The translations under genes were made by a program, and so were the position numbers. From Microthyrium microscopicum (taxonomy: Eukaryota; Ascomycota; Dothideomycetes; Microthyriales; Microthyriaceae): a stretch of 64,000 nucleotides of DNA. The DNA is taken from the NCBI GenBank assembly GCA_010405405.1, contig MU004237.1, forward strand, positions 2,243,345-2,307,344, in the 5' to 3' direction. Below the pieces are notes generated by a model. It worked only from the letters and a program-made list of their open reading frames with translations. It was not told the origin of the DNA and did no database searches. Shown piece by piece: positions 52,699-63,720 of the stretch (the stretch's first letter is position 1; the number at the start of each line of letters is the position of its first letter).

Positions 52699-53160
52699 TC
52701 AAAAAGAAGCGAATTCTTGAACCCAATAAGTCCCTTCAGCTGCATTCGCCGCTGCGACTCCAGTCTGAGAATAGCCACAATTCAGAATGTTGGCCTTGTG
52801 CTCAGGACTCTTCATCCAGGCGTTGAACGCCGCTGCTGCGTCACCCCCTAGATAAATGTTTTCTCCAGCAGTCTTCCAGATATAACCCGTGGCGCTAATT
52901 CGGTCCGTAAAGCCACTGCCATCCGATCCCTGATGACTGAAGAAGTGATTCGTAGCCATGTCGTTTGCCTCACGCGCGGCGGCAGATGTAAGACGGCTGT
53001 CTGGGGTCAGGGTCTGGCATCCGGCCTTTTGACGTTCGCCGTTGATGAGGAAGATGACTCCGTTGGTGTCTTGACGTCGTTGAAGCTCGGCAGCTGATTC
53101 GACGGGAGTAGCTGTGGCTATAGTTGCGAGGGCTGAGAAGATTACTGTGGATAAAAGCAT
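52699..53160 (-). CDS. Secreted CAP/SCP (PR-1-like) protein
   Basis: 153 residues from the Met at 53160, which starts a clean signal peptide (MLLSTVIFSALATIATATP); the frame is open 18 codons further up but without a signal. A dibasic site (ELQRRQDT, about 30) may be a Kex2 cleavage point. The CAP domain shows VIFLINGERQKAGCQTL, LTSAAAREANDMATNHFFSHQGSDGSGF (first His), GENIYLGG (Glu) and WMKSPEHKANILNCGYSQTGVA (Glu-His). All four cavity residues of the family are therefore present. Two cysteines (about 48 and 127) may pair. Fungal relatives (yeast Pry proteins) bind sterols and fatty acids outside the cell; some act in host interaction. Confidence 0.9.
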   Translation of the reverse strand: MLLSTVIFSALATIATATPVESAAELQRRQDTNGVIFLINGERQKAGCQTLTPDSRLTSAAAREANDMATNHFFSHQGSDGSGFTDRISATGYIWKTAGENIYLGGDAAAAFNAWMKSPEHKANILNCGYSQTGVAAANAAEGTYWVQEFASF

Positions 53161-54288
53161 TTTCCTTATGGTTGATGATGTATGGAGGTAAATTTGACGT
53201 ATGTAGGATGCCACAAGTAAGACGGTGTATAGGGAGCTGATGACAGGTTAATGACCTTGTAAAAAGGTTGCGTATCCCTCTTTAAAGTTCTGTAAAACGA
53301 GATTGACTTTATACTTCTCGAAAATTCCCAAAACATTCGAAAATCACAGTCCGCCATTGCACGTGTGTCGAATGGGCATCCTGTTCGATGAATACCGACA
53401 GCTGAAGTCGCATGCACCATGACTTGTAATCCCACATTTCGTAGGCTCAGGAAGTTGATCAAATCCTTCATGTCTTGGTGTTTAGCCCATCAATACGCCA
53501 GTAAACAACTGAATCTGTACAATGGGGTCTCCGGTCCGAGCGCATCTCTTTGACCGTTGAAAAAAACGGAACGACCCGCGAGATCTACATAACTTGATAT
53601 GTGATTTGGGAAGGTGTGATCTGTAGGAAGGATCCAAATCTTCATTGGATTCGCCAAAGCCGAAAGGAGCCAGAGCAATTGTTGGTAATTTCAGTTTCTG
53701 AATACAAATCAGAAACTTGGCATTGGAGATAATCCTTCTTGTGAAGAATGGAATCACCCCGAAAACAGAGTGCGAAATTGGACAAAATTGTGCTACCAGA
53801 TTACTTCGATTTAGCTTTAGTCTATTCGAGTGTCTTGTGCCTGTATGTTCTTGAACGCTGAATTCATAACTCAATACGAGGTGGATTATTGCCTAAATCC
53901 TTTGCGCGTCGGATCGTACATAAGATGAAGTCTGATTGGCTTCAGTCGTACATCTCCAACAACACTAAGCTTTTTCGTTAGCACCTGGTTCTGAAGTACA
54001 CTTGGCTTCCCTCTAATATGAGATCTGGACGTGGCGCCCCTTGTAAAAAAGGTACAGCCATAGGTTAGGAACTTGAGAGTATACAGTTGGGCGTAATGAA
54101 AGTTTGCGATACTCAAGATAAAAACCAAATATGAGCATAAGGAGGAGATTGAACAACAGATCTAGGAACGGGTGTCAATTGGACAATTAATGCCCTCGCC
54201 TCTAATATCTGATTAACAGCTGTTGGAAAACACAGTTCAGCAAATCCAATCATATTCAGGTACATTCGCAAGTGATTACAACGTTTAA
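53161..54288. other. Intergenic region
   Basis: 1.1 kb between two genes on the minus strand. A 130-codon open frame at 53482-53874 (minus) has no motif and uncertain coding character and is left uncalled. Confidence 0.4.
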
Positions 54289-55375
54289 TCATACTTTCAT
54301 GGCATCCAGAGTTGCACGAACACCAGCAAAATCAAGCTCAGTCATTGTCTCGTCCCACAAGCGCTGAATAGCCACTTCACCCTCGGGTATATACAAGAAA
54401 GAAGCAAAGCTAGGAGGAATGTAAGCGAAATTCTGAGTTGGGATGAAGAAGCACTTACGGATGAGCTTCCCAGCTCATGAGAAAACATCCATGTGACTCT
54501 TTGCCCTTTGTCACGACTGCATCAATGTAGCATGATGCGCCATCTTTCACACTCCTGCCGGCAAGAGCTCCAAAGATCTTCATGCCAACCTTGGCAACGC
54601 CCTGAGCATCGCGATGGAGATCGGTTCCACCAACCCAAGCTGGATCAGCAAGGTTGACAATGACATCGTCGGCTGAGACGTAGTCGACCAGCCTCCAGAG
54701 AAACATCTGCACCAGTACCTTGGAAGTCATGTATACTTCACGCGGGTCATAGGTTTTAGAGTCATCGAAGGATGGAAGCAATGGATTTGCATTCCTGTTT
54801 GGGAATTTCGCAGCTAGAGTCAAGGCAGCGCTGATAATGGTAAGATGTGAAGGCTCGCCGTTGACTGCGCGCCTCGCCTTCAGGACTGGAAGCAGAAGTA
54901 TGGCCAGAAGAACAGTCGAGAGGTAATTAACTTGTATTGTCTCTTCGTGTCCGGTGGCTTTGACAGTATCAAAGCCAGCAGTGCCAATGACACCTGCATT
55001 GAGTATGGCAATGTCGACGCGCCATGACTGGCTGTCAACGCGACTCGCGAATGCCTGAATAGAATCATAGGAGCTCATGTCCAGTTCCCAGACCTCGACT
55101 TCGGCTTTGGGATATAGTTGGCGCAGCTTTGTCGCGGCAGATTCGCCCTTTTCCAGAGACCGTACTGCCAGTATGATATGCGATAGGCTTAGACCTAGAA
55201 GCTGAATTGCTGCTTCATACCCAAGTCCCGTATTGGCTCCAGTGATAATGGCCGTCTTGCCTGCTAGGCTTGTGGTGGGAGCTGGCCATTGTGGTTTGGC
55301 ACGGAATTGATTGTTGATGAAGATGGGCAAATAAGACGAGGCTGTTGACGGAGGTAGGTCCTTTGAGCCGACCAT
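54289..55375 (-). CDS. Short-chain dehydrogenase/reductase
   Basis: Two exons, 55375-54459 and 54409-54289, with a 49-bp intron; 345 residues. After a short leader the Rossmann fold begins with KTAIITGANTGLGYEAA (TGxxxGxG, about 41-57). It continues with IILAVRSLEKGE (Arg after the second strand favours NADPH), VWELDMSSYDSI, DIAILNAGVIG (NAG motif) and VNYLSTVLLAILLLP. The catalytic part is less regular: IISAALTLAAKF for the Ser, and YMTSKVLVQMF for the YxxxK pair (about 224). Exon 2 gives the tail PFASFLYIPEGEVAIQRLW. The relatives are retinol dehydrogenase/WW-domain oxidoreductase-like fungal SDRs often found in secondary-metabolite clusters; no cluster backbone lies nearby. Substrate unknown. 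Confidence 0.88.
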
Positions 55376-55881
55376 GATGAGTGCAATGCACAATTGTTGT
55401 TTCTGGGCAAAATTGAAAATGAGATCATAAGTTTGGCGCCATTCTAGAAGTCGAGGAAGCGAGCTTTATACTCACGAAAGAAGCAGTTGCGTGCTTAGAG
55501 TTGGTTAGCAGAACATTGGAGCATCTGCATCACTCAAAAGTTTGGACATTATATTCCATTTGAGGAATAGCTCAAGAAGTTGGAGATGCGTACAGGGATT
55601 AAGATCTGAACCATGCCTAAAAGAGTTTACAATATCAGACTGCATGGGCCCCAGAGCGATCAAATGTGGAGATCGGACCTACGGCTAGACTTGCCGCAAT
55701 TGCTGTAGAATAGGAGGCGCTTCTGCGCGGTCCAACTCCAGTCTACTTTGCACTTCGTCTTTACTACTCTGAATGCAATCGGGCCACTTGGAAGGCGCTT
55801 CAGCTTGTCTAAGGCGATTGCGAAACCCGTTCCGTTGCTGAATTCTGGATGCAGAATGCAGATGCCGGGAGGCTTCACACT
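55376..55881. promoter_or_regulatory. Divergent promoter region between SDR and regulator genes
   Basis: 506 bp between the two start codons. No motif recognised with confidence. Confidence 0.35.
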
Positions 55882-57588
55882 ATGGCTGCTGCGGCCGCCC
55901 AACGGCCAGGTGAGCAATCATCCAGCATAACCATCCAGACAGAGCATCATCTCATATGGATCCTTCATTGGAGTAGCAGAACTACAATTTCTCGTGTCCA
56001 CGGGTGTAGAGAAGCCCAATGAGAACTTGCGCAAATTCATCCGAAGCCACGTCATGCTTGGAAAGAACAAGGGAAAGAAGCGACCCATTGGCAAAAAGAC
56101 AAAGGATACGACGAACCATGAATCCTCTTCCAAGTCTGAGGGGCCGCGTACAGCTCGTTCAGGCACGTTGGTTCCTGATGTAGTACTCCAACAGCATTTG
56201 ATCCCATCAACCACTGATTCTCGTCAGCTTACGGTACCTGCGAAATTCGGATGGGATCTGGCTCCAATAACTTTCCCCGACGCAGTGGAAGCTGGGACCG
56301 TCGATATATTTCTGAAATGTAAGATCATCAATTCTTTTTCCTACTACGCGTAAGTGGCTTATACTATCAGTCTCGTCTATCGCTAAACAACTCCTCTTTC
56401 CCCTGGAGTCGTGTGTGTTTTTCGAAAATAAAGCCAAAAGCTGGATAGCACCACTGACTTTTGATGCTGTTTTCATGCATACCATGATATTTATGTCACG
56501 TTCCTACTTTGATTTCCACATCTCTGGCAGATCCACCGCTATCAGCAAGGGAATATTACATCACTTCACAAGGGCGCTCAGGCTTCTAAGGGAGAGATTG
56601 TCTGGTAGTGACGACCAAGCCATGCTTTCAGATAGTAACATGGCTGCCATCATGGCCTTGAGCAGTCATGCTCTTTTGATCGGGGACGTCAAATCAGCAA
56701 AGAACCACCTTGAAGGACTACACAAAATAGTTTGTATACGAGGTGGCCTATCCAGCTTCTTACTCAACCCAAAGCTTTTAATTGACATCATGAGGTACAA
56801 CTTCCTATGTCAAAAAGCTATTGCATCATCTAAACAATACTGACCGGTGTAGATGCGATATTGGCATGGTACTTCACCATGGCTTCGATCCCATATTTTC
56901 CAAGGACAACGAATTCTTGATGCAGTACCCAAACCTCACACAGCTTCTGGAGTTACATGAGCCTTCAAACTCGGCTCTTCAACGCGAGAACGATGAGCTT
57001 CTCGATGGCCTGGACACTGAATTATGTCATGCCTGGGGAGCAATATCCGAGTTCTGCTCAGTGATTAACTTTGTCGCCGGATCCAAGCAGTACATAAGCT
57101 TGAATATATATCTGGAAACCATGGCATCGGTGATGTACCGTCTCTTGAGTATGTCCTTTGACTCTGGCTCTGTCAATGAAGCAGTCCGCCTTGGTCTACT
57201 CGCGTTTGCTTCCAGCGTGTTCCTTCAGTGGAAATCATTGGGGCTATCTTATGCGCACCTCACCCATGAGTTCAAAAGCTGCCTGGTCAGACTAGCGCTC
57301 TCTCAACCACCTTCGCGGCTTTACCTCTGGCTCTTGATGGTGGGAACTGTTTCGGTCCTGAATCCTGTTGATAATGCATGGTTGAAACCATTGCTGGCTG
57401 CCAATTTGGCCTCTTTGGAACTCACCTCCTGGCAAGAGATGCAGCCAATGCTGAGCTCCTTGCTATGGATCAATAAGATACACGACAGTCCCGCGAGGAC
57501 CGTATTTGATTCTATCATATTTTACAGTGGAAGCGCAAGTATCCAAAAACAAGATGTTCCCGTCGATATAGAATATCAAAGCTTCTAG
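55882..57588 (+). CDS. Fungal transcription-factor-like protein (DUF3468/Fungal_trans_2 type) without zinc cluster
   Basis: Four exons: 55882-55909 (28 bp), 55977-56318, 56371-56794 and 56853-57588; introns 67, 52 and 58 bp; 509 residues. Exon 1 gives MAAAAAQRP and joins AELQFLVSTGVEKPNENLRKFIRSHVM, the usual opening of this family (FV..G..K....RK.IRSHVM), followed by a basic stretch (GKNKGKKRPIGKKTK). The large helical domain has AKSWIAPLTFDAVFMHTMIF, ALRLLRERLSG, NMAAIMALSSHALLIGDVKSAKNHLEGLHKIV and, in exon 4, WGAISEFCSVIN and LETMASVMYRLLSM. No Zn2Cys6 motif is present, as in many members. Its role as a regulator is inferred from relatives. It sits between an SDR and a lipase, which it may or may not control. 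Confidence 0.8.
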
Positions 57589-58283
57589 CGATAGGGGGTC
57601 CGTCATGAATCAACAAAATTGTTCTTTGCTCCACTGAAGAAGTTGATGCAAACAATTGGCAGGCACAACTTGTTCATATCTTGTCGCCTCTGTGGCTCAA
57701 GAGTTCAATCGCGAAAAGGTGGAGTTTTGATACCAGCAAAAAGGACATTTTGAAGCGCTAGGCCCAAGCTACTGGATTTTGTGGCTTAAAGTATATTAAC
57801 CGCGATATCCATTCAACCAATGAGCTTGGGTCTATCAACTTTTATACCAGCGCTTAAACATATTGTATGATTCCACTTGCTCTGTTGACTGAGAATTTCC
57901 ACAAGAGAAATTGCCAGTATCGAAGATTCGACAACTCCGGGAAGCCCAAAGGTTTGTCGAATCAAAGATGCAGGTGGAAACCATACAAAATGGAAACTAG
58001 CCAGTTAACTGCCAAGAGTGTGTTCCACAGCCTGGTGAGGAGAACCTTGAAGCTATTCTAGCCCATGAATCTCGCGGAGCATGTGCCAAATAGAGCTCTA
58101 GGTCGAGATTCGAGAAGTAGATTTTGTTGGTTGAAGAAAGTGGATCGCGGAATGAAGCGAGCATGGAAAGGATCAAAGGAAATCAGGAATAAATGGAGGC
58201 AGGTACCTGTCTTTAAGAAGTTGACGACTACTGCCGACATCATTCCGTGGTATCGCATCCTGTTCTGTGTGCTGGCTTTCAAG
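57589..58283. other. Intergenic region upstream of the lipase gene
   Basis: Contains only short unassigned frames. The lipase frame is open upstream of its start to 58065, but the added residues are basic and precede the signal peptide, so they are read as leader. Confidence 0.4.
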
Positions 58284-59777
58284 ATGTATGCCTCTAGTAG
58301 TATTCGATGTTTGTTTGGCTGGCTTCTCATCATCACAACTTTTGCTATAGCATTGGCCGCACCAGCACCACAGGCAACGACAAACATCGCTACACCCACC
58401 GGGAATGTTGATCTCTATCAACAATGGATAAGTTCATTAATTGATGTCCAACCTACAGCAACTCCAACTTCGGTTGCTGGTTAGTTTTTCATGTTTTGTG
58501 GACACGCAGAATTTATTGTGACACAAACTGACGTCAATATAGAAGCCGAAGCTCTCCTTGACGGCATTATCACCAGCAGTCCCAGCGGGGTTGAATCGTT
58601 GTTCAACAAAACACTGCAACTGAAACAGTCTGGTCTATTTACGGGCGACTTTACGGACCTTGCGAGCCGTGCTGCAGAGGGAAACAGCCTCGTCATAGGA
58701 ACAAACCCGGCTCCAAGCAGCGTGGTATATCCTCAAAAGTCTAGTACGGACGCACCATATTCTGCTTCCGAAGCATCGTTGCGATCTGCAGTTAAAATAC
58801 CGACATCTTTTACCTTTGGTCAGAAGCCTCCAGTCATTTTAGTTCCAGGGACGGCTTCTACTGGATATATCGCCTTCGTTGGAAACTACCTCAAGTTACT
58901 GACGGGACAATCATATGCCGATCCAGTGTGGTTAGATGTTCCAAACTATCTTCTCGGAGATGCCCAAGTCAACGCTGTAAGTTTCGAGCTCTTTAGATGT
59001 TTTCAAATGTATTAATAACGTGTAGGAATATGTGGCCTATGCAATCAACTACATCAGCTCTATTTCCAATAACCAGAACGTGTCTGTCATTGCGTGGTCA
59101 CAAGGGAATCTCAACACCCAATGGGCTCTTAAATACTGGCCTTCTACGCGCGGAATAGTCAGCGACTTTATCAGCATGTCGGCGGATTTTCACGGCACAA
59201 CAGAAGCATATCTCATCTGTCTGAGTGCGCCAGAGCTTGGGTGTACACCATCTGTCATACAACAAGAGTACGAATCTCTGTATGTCAATGCTCTACGCCG
59301 AAACGGAGGCGATTCGGCTTATGTGCCAACGACTTCGATATACAGTGCCACTGACGATATCGTGCAACCCCAGTCTGGTACTGGAGCGAGTGCTTTCTTA
59401 CAAGACGGAAGGAATTTTGGCGTGACGAATGCTGAACTGCAAACCATTTGTCCAGGACAACCCGCTGGAGGCGTAGTCAGCCACGGAGATGTACTGATAA
59501 ACGCTCTGGCGTATGCACTGGCGGTGGACGCTTTGACTCATGATGGACCAGGCAGTCTTTCGAGAATCGATCTGCCTACTGTATGTGCTCAGCCAATTGC
59601 GCCAGGTCTCGATTTGAATGATTTTCTCCTCAATGAGAGTAAGTTGACACCCGAATACTGGTTTTCAGTCACTAACTCAGAACAGGTACATCGATATTTG
59701 CTCTCTTGGCAATCAGCGAATATAATCCAAAGGTTGCTGTAGAGCCACCACTCAAGTCTTATGCTCTTCTTAATTGA
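58284..59777 (+). CDS. Secreted lipase, Candida antarctica lipase B-like
   Basis: Four exons: 58284-58479, 58543-58976, 59026-59638 and 59686-59777 (introns 63, 49 and 47 bp); 444 residues. The start at MYASSSIRCLFGWLLIITTFAIALA gives a signal peptide; the frame is open 73 codons upstream but those residues are highly basic. The alpha/beta-hydrolase core matches CALB: oxyanion region PPVILVPGTASTG, NYISSISNNQNVSVIAWSQGNLNTQW (nucleophile Ser in WSQG, about 235), YSATDDIVQPQSG (Asp, about 319) and VVSHGDVL (His, about 362). The last exon encodes STSIFALLAISEYNPKVAVEPPLKSY. Family enzymes hydrolyse esters and triglycerides outside the cell with little interfacial activation. All catalytic residues are present. 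Confidence 0.92.
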
Positions 59778-61962
59778 ACCGTCAAGAAATTTTGAACATT
59801 TATCAAGAGCTTTGTTCGCATTGATATCTGACTCCTGCCATAATGACCTGTCTGACGTTTCCTTTCGCACGTGGATGTCCTCCTCTGATTACCAATATCC
59901 TGAACTAAATAGAGGACAACATCCACTCTTAATGACCAATACGGCAGTCAAACTCATCTCCAGGAGTGGCTAGAAAAAGGCCTTGATATCCCACCAGGTA
60001 CTCTTCTCGCATTCTAGTTACCATGGCATCAAATTATACCTGAGTGAGGGCACTACGGCATAAACTCAGTGGACAACAATAAATACTAACTTCTTGTAGA
60101 TCAAACTGATCTAGAATAAAGGAGTGCACCATAGGGATCCTAATGTTATGAGCCCCGTCTCTTCTGTTACTCCAGTGACGGTTTATACAATCATTGATTC
60201 TATACGATGCAGTTTTGACAGGAGAAACTTATCATACGAAGTAAGAGCTATACAGTAGCGAATATCAACGAGTCGATTGATAGCGCCTTACGTTTATGTA
60301 AACCGTTGCAAACTATTGAGGTTATCTGCAGCTTCGTTATAGCTGTCAGTCAAAGGATGCACGCTTTTGAGCTCCTCTCGTATGCCCTGACGGAATTGAC
60401 GGTTTAGAACATCCAGAAGTTGACGGGTGGTGTTTATTGGAACTTGCCCCCAGCTTTGGATCTCCCACTTCAGACGCGAGTGAATCGTCAAGTACTTGGG
60501 AACGAGCGTGGTAGGGGAAGTTCCAAGACGTATAATAGCAATGCCCTATGTTTATACCGGATGAGATGAACCCGCTCGATTGATTCGATGACGGAAAGGA
60601 TAGAAACGGTCTTATTGGTACGACGCATGAAACATTTCTGGCTAGTAATGACAAACCTCGGATCTGTTAATATTTTCAGGTACCTACTAGTAGTATAGGA
60701 GGGAGGAGAAAGAAGAATAAACAACCCCAACTGTTTGAATCCGATCATTTACAACCAGTTGATAGGACGATATTTGGGCTTGAGCGCAAAATCCAAGAAA
60801 CAGATTCCGTTTTCTGATATCTCCGCCCTTTGGTTTCGCGTTACGTTTGGCACGAACTGGACTGATGTGAGCCGACCTGTACAGATCAAAAGATTTCCTT
60901 TACATGACTATATTTAGCCTTGCAAGAGAAGAGAATGTTCGGTTGTTGAAGAACGATGCTGATAGTACATTGGCTCTGTAAGGACGAATTTTCTGGGACA
61001 TGCACCAGTCTTATAATCAAAAAGATGGTTTGACATGACAAGCAAAATCTGATGCAATTGATAGCAAGCCTTTTCGCGTTAGTAACCCTTACATAGCACT
61101 AAAGCCGATTGCAACGGGGATACAGATCTCTGTGGTTCTGTGGAGCACAATGGATCTGCACGGCTCGTTGAGCCTCACGACCCACAACCTCACCTCATCA
61201 CCATCAAGCGAGAATATTCGAGCACAGCGCATGCTGCAGGCCGCGGTCAAATACTACATCTTCAGACTTCACATGTTCCCAAGATACACCAAGAATTATC
61301 TCATAGACAAGCGCAAGTGCCTGGTGGGGCACAAGGAGCGTTACAGTACTGCGCGAGGAGCTGCACCAAAAGCTTCTCATCATGAACCGTTTCAGGTCGC
61401 GGCTCTCCTACCACCCGCCAGTGAACGGAGCCAAGACAATCCGAGACAGATAAAAAAGGCTTGTCTGATCTTGGCATCAAACCCGTGCTAGCATTGAGCT
61501 GGTTGCTCCACCAAAGGTCGACCCGGATGGTGGTTTGTTTTAGTCCATTCGAGTCGCAACTGCACATAGCTTGAACACATGTCTGGCCCTGCCCAAGAAC
61601 AAGCGGGGGCTGTGCAAAAGAATCGAACGGAACATTGGGATGAACTTGTTGCCGACTTGCCCTGAGCCATCGTTTTTGTTGTTGCAACCTGCTCATATGG
61701 TCACTCGATTGGGAGGCGTTCTGCTGTTTGTTGGCTTGTTCTGGTGGATGAAACGGTGCAAAGGGCTGTCCTATTCCCTCTTGACCCCGTTCTTTGGTGG
61801 GCGGAATGTCGCAATTCTGAGAGCGCTGAAAAGAATGCGGGCTCCCGGCTTGGGAGTTGCCATTTTTGACACCAGTATTATCTTCCTTTGAGAAAAAGGT
61901 CTTGGCTATTAATACCTTGTGCGCATACAATCTCGTGGCTGCTGGGTAGGCATACATTCAAG
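59778..61962. other. Gene-free stretch of about 2.2 kb
   Basis: No gene supported. A 218-codon minus-strand frame (61301-61957) and overlapping plus-strand frames at 61132-61891 lie in a less AT-rich part. They have no motif, signal or family resemblance, and both strands are open to similar extents. Confidence 0.4.
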
Positions 61963-63350
61963 ATGCGATCGATATCAAGGTCAGCCTTGTTGGCGCTACC
62001 AACTTTAATTACACCAATACTGGCGCAAACAGTAACGGGTCAACTGGGAAATGCTATAGAGAGCGACAAGAACCCTGCCGGAGCAGCATATGTCGCCGTA
62101 CTGAAATTTGGAGAAATTCAAGGCCGGATCATTGCGACGAATGCGCAAGATAAGGGAACAGAATTCTCAGTCTGGTTCTCAAAATTGCCTGCATCAGGTG
62201 GACCATTCCGTAAGCCTTACATCCAGATATGTCAAATCATACACTGACAGCCCAAAGCATATCACATTCACGTCGACCCAGTACCAGCTTCCAACAACTG
62301 TACTCAAACTCTAGGACATCTGGATCCGTTCATTCGCGGCGAAATGCCGCCCTGCGAACCAGATCGACCAGAGACCTGCCAAGTGGGCGATCTGGCTGGC
62401 AAGCACGGCAAAATCACACCCACTGGTCCAACTCTCGCATTCCAGGCAAGGTACGTTCTCCATTCTCAACCACTCCCATCTTATCCAACCACTGACACTT
62501 AATCTCCAGCTATACCGACCCCTATGTCTCCATGAGCCCAGGTGTCGGCGCCTTCTTCGGCAACCGCAGCTTCGTCATCCACTACGCCAACACCACGCGC
62601 ATCACCTGCGCAAACTTCATCTCCGCTGATGCCGCCCTCGCTGCCCAGCCCGGCGGCACATGGCCATGGCCAGTTCCACCCGGAATTCCTGGCGCTGGAG
62701 CAGGAGCCGGAGCCGGAGCCGGAGCAGGAATGCCTCCCGGTATGCCTATGCCTGGAGCTCCAGTACCCTCCGGTATTCCTGGAGTAGCTCCCGGCGCTCC
62801 AGTTCCCTCCGGTATTCCTGGAGTAGTTCCCGGCGCCCCGGGCGCTTCCGGTATGCCCGGGCTACCTGGCGGATTTCCCGGCGCTCCTGGCGCCTCAGGT
62901 ATGCCCGGTCTTCCCGGCGGATTCCCCGGCGCGGGAGGTGCTGGCTTCCCTGGTATGCCCGGTATTGGCGGTGGGGGTATGCCAGTGCCCACTGAGCTGC
63001 CTGGCATCGCAGCAGGCCCAGGTTCAGGTCGAGGCGGTCGTGGAGGCGGCAAAGGCAGGCCAGGCAGGAACGGCGCTGTGAACACGACAGATGTGACAAA
63101 TACCACCGATACGGCTACGAGTGATGTGCCCAATCCGATTGCCGGCAACGATGCACCGGATCTACTACCGGGCGAGTCAGCGAGGGCGCCACCAGCCAGT
63201 CCAGCAGCAACTGCAGTACCGGCGACAGTGAGCGCACCGGCTGGTAAAGACCAGGCGGTGGTGAGCAAGAAGAAGCCAAGTTCAGCAGGCAGGATAGAAT
63301 TGAGTGTGAGCATTCTTGGAGGGGTAGCCATGATTGCTGCATTGTTATGA
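61963..63350 (+). CDS. GPI-anchored Cu-only superoxide dismutase-like protein with collagen-like tail
   Basis: Three exons: 61963-62209, 62258-62450 and 62510-63350 (introns 48 and 59 bp); 426 residues. Signal peptide MRSISRSALLALPTLITPILA. The SOD domain (about 22-235) has GGPFPYHIHVDPVP (His-x-His, across intron 1), NCTQTLGHLDPF, CQVGDLAGKHGKI and FGNRSFVIHYANTTRITCANF, the pattern of fungal extracellular Cu-only SODs (SOD4/5/6 type). It is followed by a Gly/Pro/Ala/Met-rich tail (about 245-340) with GAGAGAGAG and repeated PVPSGIPG and GASGMPGLPGGFPGA units, a Thr/Asn/Pro stretch, and a hydrophobic end (VSILGGVAMIAALL) fit for GPI attachment. Role in the family: detoxifying superoxide at the cell surface. 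The tail length and collagen-like repeats are unusual. Confidence 0.88.
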
Positions 63351-63720
63351 TGGTGAAATTGAGGCCAGGAAAATCATGAAGAGACGACAGGTTTGATGGA
63401 TTCATTTCGGTGGCGCAAAACATTATTCTCACGATCCTTATACGCGTAGCCTCTCCTTTAGCACAGCATACTTCACCCTATAATGGTAGCGAAGGGTGGA
63501 CAAAGTGTATTTAATACCATAACAGACAGAGTAGGAAAGGAACATGTAATTCTAGTTGGGAAAGTTTCCTGTATTTTATTAGCTCTAAAATTTGACTTGC
63601 AACATACCACTATCTTCAAATCGTTATTGAAAGCTTGATTATATGGTGATGTCCCATTCAATGCGTGAACGCTATGCAACGCTAATAGGGACCGAAAATC
63701 TTTATCGTACATGTATCTGG
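63351..63720. other. Intergenic region
   Basis: Shared 3' region of the SOD-like gene and the partial gene at the right edge. No feature recognised. Confidence 0.45.

Noticed and set aside
53482-53874. 130-codon minus-strand frame
   Set aside because: No signal peptide, domain or codon pattern; isolated between genes.
61301-61957. 218-codon open frame on the minus strand
   Set aside because: No motif, signal or family resemblance; the opposite strand is open to a similar degree; it lies in a less AT-rich stretch where long frames arise by chance.
62582-63331. 249-codon frame antisense to the SOD-like gene, Pro/Gly-rich
   Set aside because: Mirror of the repeat-rich tail; periodic GC-rich repeats keep several frames open on both strands.
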